Origin: Streptomyces flavofungini | GTDB taxonomy: Bacteria; Actinomycetota; Actinomycetes; Streptomycetales; Streptomycetaceae | Length of the DNA stretch: 64,000 nt | NCBI RefSeq assembly: GCF_030388665.1 | Contig: NZ_CP128846.1 | Coordinates: 5,096,501 to 5,160,500 of the forward strand | Reading direction: 5' to 3' | Part shown: positions 17,286 to 27,539 of the stretch, one piece after another | How positions within the stretch are numbered: the stretch's first letter is position 1 | How the letters are laid out: each line of letters starts with the position of its first letter | Position numbers and translations under genes: made by a program | Notes under the pieces: model-generated | Told to the model about the DNA's origin: nothing | Seen by the model: only the letters and a program-made list of their open reading frames with translations | Database searches by the model: none

Positions 17286-17814
17286 CCCGACCCGGCCGCA
17301 GCCGCAGTCCCAGCCGGGGCCGGGCGCGCTCCCGTACCCCCTGCCGCAGGTCGGCGTCGGCACCGACATCCACGCCTTCGAAGCGGGCCGCGAGCTGTGG
17401 TGCGCCGGGCTGAGGTGGGAGGGGGAGGGGCCCGGGCTCGCCGGGCACTCCGACGCGGACGTCGTCGCGCACGCGGCGTGCAACGCGCTGTTCTCCGCCG
17501 CCGGGCTCGGCGACCTCGGCGCCCACTTCGGCACCGGGCGGCCCGAGTGGGCCGGGGCGTCGGGGCTGACCCTCCTCGCGGAGGCCGCGCGGATCGTCCG
17601 GGAGGCCGGTTTCACCATCGGCAACGTCGCCGTGCAGGTGATCGGCCCCCGCCCGAAGATCGGCAAGCGGCGCGACGAGGCCCAGAAGGTGCTCTCCGAG
17701 GCGGTCGGCGCACCGGTCACCGTCTCCGGCGCCACGACGGACGGCCTCGGCTTCCCCGGCCGCGACGAGGGGCTCATGGGCATCGCGACGGCGCTGGTCG
17801 TCCGTACGGGCTGA
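17275..17814 (+). CDS. ispF: 2-C-methyl-D-erythritol 2,4-cyclodiphosphate synthase
   Basis: MEP-pathway enzyme closing the cyclodiphosphate ring; a homotrimer with zinc. 179 residues including a proline/glutamine-rich N-terminal leader of about 25. Metal ligands are visible in [11 protein letters not shown] (Asp, His) and [13 protein letters not shown] (His). [16 protein letters not shown] covers the flexible substrate loop, and [19 protein letters not shown] is the C-terminal core strand. In Streptomyces the enzyme acts separately after IspE, which is not in this window. Confidence 0.93.
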   Translation: MASDPTRPQPQSQPGPGALPYPLPQVGVGTDIHAFEAGRELWCAGLRWEGEGPGLAGHSDADVVAHAACNALFSAAGLGDLGAHFGTGRPEWAGASGLTLLAEAARIVREAGFTIGNVAVQVIGPRPKIGKRRDEAQKVLSEAVGAPVTVSGATTDGLGFPGRDEGLMGIATALVVRTG

Positions 17815-17900
17815 GCGGGACCGGCCGTCCGTACGGCCGAGCCGGACCGGCCGTCCGTACGGGCTGAAGGGGGCCCGTCGCCCGTACGGGCTGCGCGGGG
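17800..17900. repeat. four imperfect repeats around CCGTACGG downstream of ispF
   Basis: Units built on GTCCGTACGGGCTGAGCGGG recur four times with small changes. The first overlaps the ispF stop codon, as if the 3' end of the gene had been copied. Each unit contains the palindrome CCGTACGG, so hairpins are possible. Confidence 0.5.
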
Positions 17901-17988
17901 CCGAAACCCGCCCCGCCCCGTGGTGCGGCGACCCGGGATCGGGTAGGGCTACGAGTCGTCAAGCGGTCAACAGCCGAGGAGTGAAGCC

Positions 17989-18393
17989 ATGTCCGCCCAG
18001 CTTTCCGACGACCTCAAGTCCCAGCTCGACAACCCGGTCTTCGTCACCGTCGCCACCATCCAGCCCGACGGCAGCCCTCAGCTCTCACCGGTCTGGGTGA
18101 AGCGCGACGGCGACGACGTCATCTTCTCCACCACCGTCGGACGGCAGAAGGAGAAGAACCTGCGCCGCGACCCGCGCGTGACGGTCCTGCTCCAGCCCTT
18201 CGACGCCCCGTACACCTACGCGGAGATCCGCGGCACCGCCGAGATGACCACCGAGGGCGGCCAGGAGCTGATCGACGAGCTGTCGCTGAAGTACACGGGC
18301 CTGAAGTACGCCGAGTTCAGCGCGCAGGCGGGCCAGGACGCGCCGCGCGTGGTCGTCCGCGTCACGCCGCGCAAGGTCGTCGGCAGGATCTGA
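17989..18393 (+). CDS. PPOX-class F420-dependent oxidoreductase
   Basis: 134-residue split-barrel flavin/deazaflavin protein of the pyridoxamine-phosphate-oxidase superfamily. The opening NPVFVTVATIQPDGSPQLSP and the pair VWVKRDGDDVIFSTTVGRQK / KNLRRDPRVTVLLQPFD match actinobacterial F420H2-dependent reductases. The substrate is unknown; such proteins reduce quinones, biliverdin or similar acceptors. GTGAAGCC with GAGGAG just before the ATG gives a good ribosome site. A single-gene unit, followed by a hairpin. Confidence 0.82.
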   Translation: MSAQLSDDLKSQLDNPVFVTVATIQPDGSPQLSPVWVKRDGDDVIFSTTVGRQKEKNLRRDPRVTVLLQPFDAPYTYAEIRGTAEMTTEGGQELIDELSLKYTGLKYAEFSAQAGQDAPRVVVRVTPRKVVGRI

Positions 18394-18426
18394 GCGGGCC
18401 GCGGGACAGCCGTTCATCACAGTTGT

Positions 18427-18458
18427 GTGCCCTGTCGCCCCCTAGGGGCGCGGGGCAC
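18427..18458 (+). terminator. hairpin after the PPOX gene
   Basis: GTGCCC..CGCCCC and GGGGCG..GGGCAC pair around CTA. It is a GC-rich stem without a T-run, typical of Streptomyces terminators, and separates the oxidoreductase from cysS. Confidence 0.55.
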
Positions 18459-18481
18459 TGCCCCGGGGCCACTACCCTGGT

Positions 18482-19888
18482 GTGGTGACGATTCGCCTGT
18501 ACGACACCAGCGCCCGGCAGATCCGTGACTTCAGCCCCCTCGTCGAAGGCTGTGTCTCGATCTACCTGTGCGGCGCCACGGTGCAGGCGGCCCCGCACAT
18601 CGGCCACATCCGGTCGGGCCTCAACTTCGACATCATGCGCCGCTGGTTCGCGCACCGCGGCTACGACGTGACGTTCATCCGCAACGTCACGGACATCGAC
18701 GACAAGATCATCAAGAAGTCGGCGGAGCAGGGCCGCCCCTGGTGGTCCATCGGCTACGAGAACGAGCGCGCGTTCAACGACGGCTACGACGTCCTCGGCT
18801 GCCTGCCGCCCACGTACGAGCCGCGCGCCACCGGCCACATCACCGAGATGATCGAGATGATGCGCGGCCTGATCGAGCGCGGACACGCCTACGAGTCCGA
18901 GGGCAACGTCTACTTCGACGTGCGCTCGTACGAGGGCTATCTGGAGCTGTCCAACCAGGAACTGGACAACCTCCTGCAGCCCGAGAGCGAGGGCGAGACC
19001 GGCAAGCGCGACCCGCGCGACTTCGCCATGTGGAAGGCCGCCAAGCCGGGGGAGCCCAGCTGGGAGACCCCCTGGGGCCGCGGCCGTCCCGGCTGGCACC
19101 TGGAGTGCTCGGCCATGGCCCACAAGTACCTGGGCGAAGAGTTCGACATCCACGGCGGCGGCATCGACCTGATCTTCCCGCACCACGAGAACGAGATCGC
19201 CCAGGCCAAGGCCTTCGGCGACGCCTTCGCGCGGTACTGGGTGCACAACGGCTGGGTCACCATGAGCGGCGAGAAGATGTCGAAGTCGCTCGGCAACTCG
19301 GTCCTGGTGTCCGAGATGGTCAAGCAGTGGCGTCCCATCGTCCTGCGCTACTACCTGGGCACCCCGCACTACCGCTCGATGATCGAGTACAGCGAGGAGG
19401 CCCTGCGCGAGGCCGAGTCCGCGTTCGCGCGCATCGAGGGCTTCGTGCAGCGCGTGGTGGACAAGGCCGGGGGCGTCGTCGAGCCCGCCGCCGAAGTGCC
19501 GCCCGCGTTCGCCGAGGCCATGGACGACGACCTGGGCGTCCCGCAGGCCCTCGCGATCGTCCACACCACGGTCCGGCAGGGCAACTCCGCGCTCGCCGCC
19601 GACGACAAGGAAGCCGCGATCGCCCGCCTCGCCGAGGTCCGGGCCATGCTCGGCGTCCTCGGCCTGGACCCGCTCGACCCGCACTGGGCGGGCGGCGAGG
19701 GCGACAGCGGTGAAGACCTGCACGGCGTGGTCGACACCCTCGTACGCCTCGTACTCGAACAGCGCGAGGCAGCCCGCGGCCGCAAGGACTGGGCCACCGC
19801 CGACGCCATCCGCGACCAGCTCGGACAGTCGGGCCTCGTCATCGAGGACAGCCCGTCGGGCCCCCGCTGGACGCTCGGTCCGCGCTAG
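18482..19888 (+). CDS. cysS: cysteinyl-tRNA synthetase
   Basis: 468-residue class I aminoacyl-tRNA synthetase. Zinc-binding Cys30 in YLCGATVQ, the HIGH motif at residues 39-42 (PHIGHIRSG), further zinc ligands in WHLECSAM and [10 protein letters not shown], and the KMSKS motif in [12 protein letters not shown]. The C-terminal DALR-like tRNA-binding domain ends [20 protein letters not shown]. The paralogue MshC of mycothiol synthesis is excluded by the long C-terminal domain. The GTG at 18482 is directly followed by another GTG, and either may start. Gene order cysS-rlmB is conserved. Confidence 0.95.
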   Translation: MVTIRLYDTSARQIRDFSPLVEGCVSIYLCGATVQAAPHIGHIRSGLNFDIMRRWFAHRGYDVTFIRNVTDIDDKIIKKSAEQGRPWWSIGYENERAFNDGYDVLGCLPPTYEPRATGHITEMIEMMRGLIERGHAYESEGNVYFDVRSYEGYLELSNQELDNLLQPESEGETGKRDPRDFAMWKAAKPGEPSWETPWGRGRPGWHLECSAMAHKYLGEEFDIHGGGIDLIFPHHENEIAQAKAFGDAFARYWVHNGWVTMSGEKMSKSLGNSVLVSEMVKQWRPIVLRYYLGTPHYRSMIEYSEEALREAESAFARIEGFVQRVVDKAGGVVEPAAEVPPAFAEAMDDDLGVPQALAIVHTTVRQGNSALAADDKEAAIARLAEVRAMLGVLGLDPLDPHWAGGEGDSGEDLHGVVDTLVRLVLEQREAARGRKDWATADAIRDQLGQSGLVIEDSPSGPRWTLGPR

Positions 19889-19906
19889 CGCGGACCACAC
19901 GCTGAT

Positions 19907-19932
19907 GTGCCGCCCGGGACCTCGGGCGGCAC
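19907..19932 (+). terminator. hairpin between cysS and rlmB
   Basis: GTGCCGCCCG / CGGGCGGCAC, a 10-bp perfect stem with the 6-nt loop GGACCT. Confidence 0.65.
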
Positions 19933-20012
19933 ACTGCATATACGACGACTTCAGAAGCGTCCGCACGCCTTCGCGCGCGGACGCGACCACGCATCACACA
20001 GACAGGTAGGTC

Positions 20013-20957
20013 ATGGCCGCTAACAACCGCCGCATGTCCGGCAAGAAGGGCGCGCAGATCGGCAGCGGCGGAAAGCGGCGCCGGGCCCTGGAGGGCAAGG
20101 GGCCCACGCCGCCCGCCGAGATGCGCAAGGGGCACGTCAAGCAGCGCGCCGCCAACGCCAAGGCGCGCCGCGCCGCCGGCGGCAAGCAGGCCCCCCGCGG
20201 CCGGGGCGGCAAGTCGGCGTCCGAGCTGGTCGTCGGCCGCAACCCCGTCTACGAGGCGCTGCGCGAGGGCGTGCCCGCCACCACGCTGTACGTCCAGCAG
20301 TTCATCGACAACGACGAGCGCGTCCGCGAGGCGCTCCAGCTCGCCGCCGAGCGCGGCGACATCCACCTGATGGAGGCCCCGCGCCCCGAGCTGGACCGGA
20401 TGACGAACGGCCTCAACCACCAGGGCCTGGTGCTCCAGGTCCCGCCGTACGAGTACGCGCACCCCGAGGACCTGGTCGCGGCCGCCTACGACGACGGTGA
20501 GGACCCGCTGATCGTCGCCCTGGACGGCGTCACCGACCCGCGCAACCTCGGCGCGGTCGTCCGCTCCGTCTCCGCCTTCGGCGGGCACGGCGTCGTGGTG
20601 CCCGAGCGCCGGGCCGCCGGTATGACGGCCGGCGCCTGGAAGACGTCGGCGGGCACCGCCGCGCGCACGCCGGTCGCGCGCGCCACCAACCTCACGCGCG
20701 CCCTGGAGGCGTACAAGAAGGCGGGCATCGCCGTGGTCGGCCTCGCCGCCGACGGCGAGCAGGAGATCGGCGAGCTGCAGGCCCTGGAGGGCCCGGTCGT
20801 CATCGTCGTGGGCAGCGAGGGCAAGGGCCTGTCCCGGCTCGTCGGCGAGACCTGCGACTTCCGGGTGCGCATCCCGATGCCCGGCGGCGCGGAGTCGCTG
20901 AACGCCGGTGTGGCCGCGGGCGTCGTGCTGTACGAGGCGGCGCGCCGACGCCGGTGA
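20013..20957 (+). CDS. rlmB: 23S rRNA (guanosine-2'-O-)-methyltransferase, TrmH/SpoU family
   Basis: 314 residues. The N-terminal 70 are basic (K/R/A/G rich, an RNA-binding extension common in Streptomyces). The SpoU substrate-binding domain starts [14 protein letters not shown], and the SPOUT catalytic knot carries the three family motifs: [32 protein letters not shown] and [20 protein letters not shown]. The target is inferred from RlmB (G2251 in E. coli numbering). Related Streptomyces SpoU enzymes include thiopeptide-resistance methyltransferases, but the housekeeping position after cysS favours RlmB. Confidence 0.85.
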   Translation: MAANNRRMSGKKGAQIGSGGKRRRALEGKGPTPPAEMRKGHVKQRAANAKARRAAGGKQAPRGRGGKSASELVVGRNPVYEALREGVPATTLYVQQFIDNDERVREALQLAAERGDIHLMEAPRPELDRMTNGLNHQGLVLQVPPYEYAHPEDLVAAAYDDGEDPLIVALDGVTDPRNLGAVVRSVSAFGGHGVVVPERRAAGMTAGAWKTSAGTAARTPVARATNLTRALEAYKKAGIAVVGLAADGEQEIGELQALEGPVVIVVGSEGKGLSRLVGETCDFRVRIPMPGGAESLNAGVAAGVVLYEAARRRR

Positions 20958-21074
20958 GGGCGGGCGGGGCGGGACGGCAGGACCGTCCGCGCCCCGCCGG
21001 TCACGGCTGCTTGACGGGGTCCGGACATTTGCCGTGGGTCAAGGCAGTGTCCAAACCACACATCACTCGGTTAG

Positions 21075-22817
21075 ATGAGTGTGGACACCAGAACACCCCG
21101 CACACCCACGGGGGGCCGCTCGTCAGGGTTCGACGACACTCCCGCGCTGAGCATGGTGAAGGTGCCCTGCGACCCGGCGCAGGTCATCGTCAATCACGCG
21201 AGCTTCCGCGTGCAGCTCCGGACCTCCGGGCGGACCCAATCGCCGCGTATCGCACGCGACTTGAACACCACGGACGACACCGTGCGGATCCCCGCCGCCG
21301 GGGCCGCCCCGGCGCGCAGGCGCGCGCCCGTCGTATGGAGCGGCAAGTCCGCGCCGGGCGACCTCGACGCCAGCGGACTGCTTCAGGCCGTCCGTGCGAG
21401 CGGTGTGCGCCGTTCGGCCGAGGGAAGCGGCCGCGACACCTACGACGACGGCGGTTCCACCCAGGTCATCCCGCGCGTCGACCTCGACGATCCGTACGCC
21501 GACCCGGCCGAGACCGCGGCCTTCACCCCGCCCCGCGACCCGGCCGAGACCGCCGCCTTCACCCCGCCCCGCGACCCCGGCGACGGCACCCGGCTGCTCC
21601 CGCAGATGCGGCTTCCCGGCAGCGCCGACGACGAGCACCACGAGGCCGAGGCCGCGCGGTACGCCGACGACGGTGACGACGGCTACGACCGGCACGACCG
21701 CGACGAGGCCACCGGACGCCGCGGCGGCTCCGGGACGGCGGCCGCGCAGCGGCACGCCTACTTCCCCGGCCGCCGCCTCAACCTGGGCGTCGTGCTGCTC
21801 CCGCTGCGCGTCTTCCTCGGCTTCATCTCCATCTACGCCGGCATGGGCAAGCTCTGCGACCCCGTCTACTTCGACGGCGGCGAGCGCGGCTCCATGGTCA
21901 AGTGGCTGAACTCGCTGCACCCGTGGGCGCTCGCCGAGCCGCTGCGGGACTGGGCGCTCCAGCACCCCGTGGGCGCCGGACTCGTCATCGCCTTCCTGCA
22001 GGTCATCGTCGGGGTGCTGACGGTGCTCGGCCTCTGGCAGCGGCTCGCCGCCTCCATCGGGGTGCTGCTCTCCGCGGCGCTCCTGGTGACGGTGAGCTGG
22101 AAGACCGTCCCGGCGTACGACGCGCCCGACATCATCTACCTGGCCGCCTGGTCCCCGCTGATCATCGCGGGCGCGCCCGTCTACTCCGTCGACGGCCGCC
22201 TCGCCAACGAGGCCTGGCGCACGCTCGGGCCGCGCGCGGAGCTGTGGGAGCTGCGGCGCCGGGTGCTGCGGCGCGGCGCGCTCATCGGGACCGTCGTCGT
22301 CGGCCTCACGTTGCTCGTCGGCTCGCTGCTCGGCGGCGCCGTGCGGGACGCGGACCGCGTCACCGTGCCGGGGCCCGGCGAGTCCCCGCGCAACGAACTG
22401 CCCGGCTCCCCGCTGCCGGAGAACTCCGACGGGGAACGCAAGCTGCGCCGCGACAAGCAGAGCCCGTCGGCGACCGTCGACGGCGCGCCCACCCAGGGCA
22501 GCACGGCCAGCCCCACCCGGGGCGCCGAGGGCACCCCGGGCGCGGCCCCCGAGACCGGCGGCGCGGACCAGCGCAGGCCGAGCGCCACGCAGGGCACGGG
22601 CGGCCAGGCGCCGTCGTCCCAGCAGGAGGCGCCCCCCCAGGAGCAGCCGCCCGCGGCCACCAGCGGCCCGGCCGCCACCAGCGGCAGCACGGGCGGCGGC
22701 TCCGGCGGCTCCACCGGCGGTGATGGCACCACCGGCGGTTCGGGCGGCTCCACCGGCGGTGGCGGCAGCACGGGCGGCGGCGCGAAGCCGGGCCTGCTCG
22801 GCGGTGTCCTCGGCTGA
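21075..22817 (+). CDS. DoxX-family membrane protein with long disordered ends
   Basis: 580 residues. The folded core (about residues 235-420) is a four-helix DoxX membrane domain: LGVVLLPLRVFLGFISIYAGMGK, PVGAGLVIAFLQVIVGVL, LAASIGVLLSAALLVTVSW and DIIYLAAWSPLIIAGAPVYS, plus a final helix GTVVVGLTLLVGSLLGG. The N-terminal 230 residues are cytoplasmic and charged, with an exact tandem repeat DPAETAAFTPPR twice. The extracytoplasmic tail is Gly/Ser/Thr-rich (GGSGGSTGG repeats). DoxX proteins are linked to redox or thiol homeostasis, but the role here is unknown. It ends at the strong bidirectional hairpin. Confidence 0.75.
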   Translation: MSVDTRTPRTPTGGRSSGFDDTPALSMVKVPCDPAQVIVNHASFRVQLRTSGRTQSPRIARDLNTTDDTVRIPAAGAAPARRRAPVVWSGKSAPGDLDASGLLQAVRASGVRRSAEGSGRDTYDDGGSTQVIPRVDLDDPYADPAETAAFTPPRDPAETAAFTPPRDPGDGTRLLPQMRLPGSADDEHHEAEAARYADDGDDGYDRHDRDEATGRRGGSGTAAAQRHAYFPGRRLNLGVVLLPLRVFLGFISIYAGMGKLCDPVYFDGGERGSMVKWLNSLHPWALAEPLRDWALQHPVGAGLVIAFLQVIVGVLTVLGLWQRLAASIGVLLSAALLVTVSWKTVPAYDAPDIIYLAAWSPLIIAGAPVYSVDGRLANEAWRTLGPRAELWELRRRVLRRGALIGTVVVGLTLLVGSLLGGAVRDADRVTVPGPGESPRNELPGSPLPENSDGERKLRRDKQSPSATVDGAPTQGSTASPTRGAEGTPGAAPETGGADQRRPSATQGTGGQAPSSQQEAPPQEQPPAATSGPAATSGSTGGGSGGSTGGDGTTGGSGGSTGGGGSTGGGAKPGLLGGVLG

Positions 22818-22841
22818 GGCGCCCGCTCCCGTCCGTCCCCG

Positions 22842-22892
22842 GTACGCCGATGGGCCCCGCACACGACATGTGTGCGGGGCCCATCGGCGTAC
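22842..22892. terminator. strong bidirectional terminator
   Basis: GTACGCCGATGGGCCCCGCA.. pairs with its exact complement over about 23 bp around a GACAT loop. It lies between convergent DoxX and nucleotidyltransferase genes. Confidence 0.85.
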
Positions 22893-22942
22893 GCCCGAAG
22901 GACATCCGCGTACCGACGACGCCCGACGGACTCAAGGCGGGG

Positions 22943-23677
22943 TCAACGTCCCTGGGCCGCAAGCTCCTTGGCCGCCTCGGTGAGGTCCTTGGCGGTGTCG
23001 ATGGCGCGCCAGTACGCGCCCTGGGGGAGCGGGAAGCCGGCCAGGCGCTTCTCCCGGGCGAGGCGCGGGAACGTGGTGCGCTCGTGATCGCCGCGGTCGG
23101 GCAGCAGGCTGGTGAAGGCCGCCGAGAAGACGTACACGCCCGCGTTGATGAGGTACGGCGACGGCGGGGCCTCGATGAAGTCCGTGATGTGGCCGAAGGC
23201 GTCCGTCTCCACGGCGCCCCAGGGGATGCGGGGGCGGGCCAGGGCGAGGGTGGCGGTGGCGTCGCGCTCGGCGTGGAAGGCCGCCATGTCGCGCAGCGAG
23301 AAACGGGTCCAGATGTCGCCGTTGGTCGCGTACCAGGACCGGTCGGCGTGCGGCAGGTGCGCGGCGGCGTACTTGAGGCCGCCGCCGCGGCCGAGCGGCT
23401 CCTTCTCGACGACCGTGGTGACCTTCAGCGGCAGGTCCGCGGACTCCAGCCACTCCTGGAGCACCTCGGCGAGGTGGCCGCAGGAGACGACCGCGTCCGT
23501 GACGCCCTCGGCGGCGAGCCAGGACAGCTGGTGGCCGATGATCGGGGTCCCCGTGCCGGGGATCTCGACCATGGGCTTGGGCCGGTCGTCGGTGTACGGG
23601 CGAAGGCGTGAGCCCTGGCCGCCGGCCAGGACGACGGCCTGCGTGGGCCGTGCGGGGTGGTGGGCACCGGTGGTCAT
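22943..23677 (-). CDS. sugar-phosphate nucleotidyltransferase (mannose/glucose-1-P type)
   Basis: 244 residues, one Rossmann-like nucleotidyltransferase domain without a left-handed beta-helix. The nucleotide loop is VVLAGGQGSRLRPYTDDRPKPM; the acidic metal site is in WYATNGDIWTRF; PYLINAGVYVFS is the sugar-binding strand and AYWRAIDTAKDLTEA closes the site. NTP and sugar specificity cannot be decided. Size and motifs fit RmlA/ManC-like enzymes that feed cell-envelope glycans. Confidence 0.82.
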   Translation of the reverse strand: MTTGAHHPARPTQAVVLAGGQGSRLRPYTDDRPKPMVEIPGTGTPIIGHQLSWLAAEGVTDAVVSCGHLAEVLQEWLESADLPLKVTTVVEKEPLGRGGGLKYAAAHLPHADRSWYATNGDIWTRFSLRDMAAFHAERDATATLALARPRIPWGAVETDAFGHITDFIEAPPSPYLINAGVYVFSAAFTSLLPDRGDHERTTFPRLAREKRLAGFPLPQGAYWRAIDTAKDLTEAAKELAAQGR

Positions 23678-23771
23678 GACGGAACCCTACGCGGCGTACC
23701 GCGCAGGGTTCTGTGCCGCCTCGGCCCCTGAGTGGCCCCTACCGGCCCTTGTCGGCGCCGTACGGGCCCGC

Positions 23772-24230
23772 TCAGCCGTTCTGGTGGGCGGCCACGCCGG
23801 TGGCGAAGGACGTGTCGCAGACCGGGCGCGCGTAGGACTGGGCGCGGCTCGGGCCGTACGCCCGGACGGCGGCGCGGCCGAGTGCGCGGGCGATGGACAC
23901 GCAGTGCTTGGCGAGCGAGGGGTGCCGGTCGACCTCCTGCTGCAACTGCGTGAGGGCGACGCCGGGATTCTTCTCCTGGAGTTCCAGGAGGAGCCGGTGG
24001 CGCAGGACGTCCTGCGGCGCGCGGGACTTGGCCGGTACGGACAGGTCGCCCGCCGAGGCGGTGAGGACCGAGTCCGAGGAACTGCCGGACCAGTTGACCC
24101 GGGTGACCGCGAGCGTGCCGGACAGCACCAGGACGACGGGCAGGACGAGGGCGAGCGTGCGCCCGATGCGGCGGCCGGGGCCGCGGTGGCCCCGGCGCGA
24201 CTTCTGGGTGTGGTTGGCGGAGTGCGTCAC
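23772..24230 (-). CDS. membrane-anchored or exported hypothetical protein
   Basis: 152 residues; GTG start. A basic N-terminus (KSRRGHRGPGRRIGR) precedes one hydrophobic segment (TLALVLPVVLVLSGTLAV), which is either a signal anchor or a cleaved signal peptide. The extracellular part has two cysteines, KHCVSIARALGRAAVR and YARPVCDTSF, which could form a disulphide. Family not recognised. It lies 94 bp downstream of the nucleotidyltransferase in the other direction of reading, both on the minus strand. Confidence 0.6.
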   Translation of the reverse strand: MTHSANHTQKSRRGHRGPGRRIGRTLALVLPVVLVLSGTLAVTRVNWSGSSSDSVLTASAGDLSVPAKSRAPQDVLRHRLLLELQEKNPGVALTQLQQEVDRHPSLAKHCVSIARALGRAAVRAYGPSRAQSYARPVCDTSFATGVAAHQNG

Positions 24231-24389
24231 GCGAGTGAGAGTAGCGGTAGGTGATGATTTGGCGACATTTAGTCACCCGGTCGAGCGACGGACGGAGGTG
24301 TCTTTCTGTGTGCGCGTTGACGCACAAGGATCGAAATGACCGATGTGCCGGGGTATTTGTCGACAACCCTTGGCGGGGGGTGGGGGCGG

Positions 24390-24498
24390 GGGGTGTGCGG
24401 CGGACGGCGGCCGGGTACGACGAAGGGCCGCCGCGCGCGGGAGGGGGGCGGCCGGGTGCGAGGAAGGACTGCCGCGCGGCACGGGTGCGGCCGGGTGC
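24390..24498. repeat. threefold imperfect repeat GCGGCCGGGTGCGACGAAGG
   Basis: Three units of roughly 45-50 bp share GCGGCCGGGT(A/G)CGA(C/G)GAAGG. They lie in the 322-bp gap between the hypothetical gene and msiK and run into the msiK terminator, whose left arm (CGAAGGGCC) is also part of the unit. No gene is seen in this gap. Confidence 0.5.
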
Positions 24499-24537
24499 GA
24501 CGAAGGGCCCCGCACTCTCCGGTGCGGGGCCCTTCGC
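24499..24537 (-). terminator. msiK terminator
   Basis: GCGAAGGGCCCCGCAC / GTGCGGGGCCCTTCGC, a 16-bp stem around a short CTCCG-type loop, 16 bp past the msiK stop. Confidence 0.85.
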
Positions 24538-24552
24538 GCAAGCGGTCTGCGG

Positions 24553-25689
<1,137 letters not shown>

Positions 25690-25740
25690 GGTGAGGGCCC
25701 CCTTCACCGGCAGGAACGTGCCGGACGATCCGAGTAAAGG

Positions 25741-25756
25741 ATGGGTCTAGTCCACG
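25741..25756. promoter_or_regulatory. dre-like DasR site upstream of msiK
   Basis: ATGGGTCTAGTCCACG matches the DasR consensus ACTGGTCTAGACCACT at 12 of 16 positions, including the core GGTCTAG-CCAC. It sits 52 bp before the msiK start. The same GGTCTAGTCCAC core occurs before nagK. DasR represses aminosugar and chitin genes and is relieved by glucosamine-6-phosphate. Confidence 0.65.
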
Positions 25757-25896
25757 TGGGTGAACTGTCCGTGACCGTACCCCGCAGGTCGTTGGTCTGT
25801 CAGTAGCCGGAAGGTCACGACCTTCGCGGAAATTTTCGAGAGCGCCCCCGGACGTGTCGGACCCGTTGGTTACACTGCACGGGCACGTCGCCGCAT

Positions 25897-25973
25897 GCCT
25901 CCTTAGCTCAGCTGGTCAGAGCGCCGCTCTTGTAAAGCGAAGGTCGTCGGTTCGAATCCGACAGGGGGCTCCA
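25897..25973 (+). tRNA. tRNA-Thr (anticodon TGT)
   Basis: A complete cloverleaf: acceptor arms GCCTCCT / AGGGGGC (one G-T pair), D arm with AGCTCAGCTGGTCAGAGC, anticodon loop CTTGTAA giving TGT (reads ACA), T arm GTCGGTTCGAATCCGAC, encoded CCA at 25971-25973. TACACT at 25871-25876 is a fitting -10 element. The hairpin 25986-26035 ends transcription. Confidence 0.93.
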
Positions 25974-25985
25974 GAGCAACACCAG

Positions 25986-26035
25986 GCCGAAGGCCCTGTC
26001 GTGCACGCCGACCGCGTGCACGACAGGGCCTTCGG
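25986..26035. terminator. terminator after tRNA-Thr
   Basis: About 22 bp of perfect complementarity (CCGAAGGCCCTGTCGTGCAC and partner) around CGCCGACCG, between the tRNA and the convergent FAD-oxidoreductase gene. Confidence 0.85.
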
Positions 26036-26045
26036 CCGTGAGCCC

Positions 26046-27449
26046 TCAGGCGCCCCGCCCCGAGAGCCGGTCGGCGAGGCGGGCCCGGCGCGGGGACTCC
26101 GCCGTGTGGGACGACAGCTCCTTGCGGTCCGCCGAGCGGTACGTGGCGTACATCCCGTGCACCCCCAGCCACCGCAGCGGCTCCGGTTCCCATTTGCGGA
26201 CGCGGTGGTTCACCCAGGGCAGCGCGGTCAGGTCGGTCGGGCCCGCCTGGCCCGAGTCGTGCTGGACGAGGTCGCGGAGCGTGCGGGCGGCGAGGTTGGC
26301 GGTGGCCACGCCGGAGCCGACGTAGCCGCCCGCCCAGCCGAGGCCCGTGGCGCGGTCCAGGGTGACCGTGGCGCACCAGTCGCGGGGCACGCCGAGGACG
26401 CCCGACCAGGCGTGGTCGATCCGGACGCCGGTGAGCTGGGGGAAGAAGCGGACCAGGATCTCGCGCAGGGAGTCGACGGTGGCCGGCTGCGTACGGCCGT
26501 CGTTGTCCGTCCGCGAACCGAAGTGGTACGGCACGCCGCGGCCGCCGAGCGCGATGCGGTCGTCGGCGGTCCGCTGCGCGTACATGTACGCGTGCGCCAT
26601 GTCGCCGAGCGTCTCGCGGCCCGCCCAGCCGATGGTCTCCCAGACGTCGGCGGGCAGCGGGGCGGTGGCGATCATCGAGGAGTTCATCGGCAGCCAGGTG
26701 CGCCGCTGGCCCTTGAGCGAGGCCGTGAAGCCCTCCGTGCAGCGCAGGACGTAGGGGGCGCGGACCGTGCCGTACGGAGTGATCGCGTGCTTCGGCTTGA
26801 TCTCCGTGACCGGTGTCGACTCGTGGATCGTGACGCCGAGCGCCTCGACGGCCGCCGCGAGGCCCTTCACCAGCTTCACCGGGTGCAGCCGCGCCCCGTG
26901 CGGCGTCTAGGACGAGCCGACGGCACCGGCGACCCGGATCCGCTCGGCCGTCTCGCGGGCGCCGTGCAGGGTGCGGTCGTTCTCCCCGTACGAGAGTTCC
27001 GTCTCGTGGAAGGCGCGCAGGCGGGCCAGTTGGGCGGGCGTGTACGCGACTTCGAGGACGCCGCCGTGGTGGACGTCCGCGTCGATCTTCTCCTCGGCGG
27101 CGACGTGGATCACCTCGTCGACGGTGGCGTTCATGGCCTGCTGGAGGCGGACGGCCGCGTCGTGGCCGTGCAGGCGGGCGTAGCGGTCGCGGCCCGCGAT
27201 GCCGTTGTAGAGCCAGCCGCCGTTGCGCCCCGACGCGCCGTAGCCGCAGAACCGCTGCTCCAGGACCGTGACCCGCAGGAAGGGCGCGGCCTTCTTCAGG
27301 TAGTACGCCGTCCACAGGCCCGTGTAGCCGCCGCCGACCACGCACACGTCCGCCGTCGCGTCGCCGGTGAGGGGTTCGCGGGCCGTGGGCAGACCGTCGT
27401 CCGCGTACCAGAAGGAGATGCCGCCGTTCACGGTGTTCGTGCTGCTCAT
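26046..27449 (-). pseudogene. FAD-dependent oxidoreductase (DAO family) interrupted by in-frame TAG
   Basis: 467 codons in one frame with a single amber codon at 26907-26909 (residue 181). The N-terminal part has the FAD dinucleotide motif DVCVVGGGYTGLWTAYYLKK, then GYGASGRNGGWL. After the stop the frame goes on TPHGARLHPVKLVKGLAAAV, covering the rest of the DAO-like fold (WSGVLGVPRDWCATVTLDR, GWAGGYVGSGVATANLAART). Relatives read SS-Y-TPHGARLHP here, so a TAC tyrosine codon probably became TAG. Full-length family members are gamma-glutamylputrescine-oxidase or glycine-oxidase-like amine oxidases. Either a recent pseudogene, suppressed stop, or sequencing error. Confidence 0.8.
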
Positions 27450-27539
27450 GGGGCGGGACGTTACTGGTCGCGTGAGCCGCTGGGCAGGGGTCGGATAGAT
27501 TTTCGGGCCACTGGTTCCGACGTTTTCTGGGGGCTGTTC

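Noticed and set aside
18482..19888. MshC (mycothiol ligase) instead of CysS
   Set aside because: The C-terminal tRNA-binding region and length of 468 residues fit CysS; MshC is shorter and lies elsewhere.
26880..26910. Frameshift in the FAD oxidoreductase
   Set aside because: Both halves are in the same frame; the lesion is one in-frame TAG.
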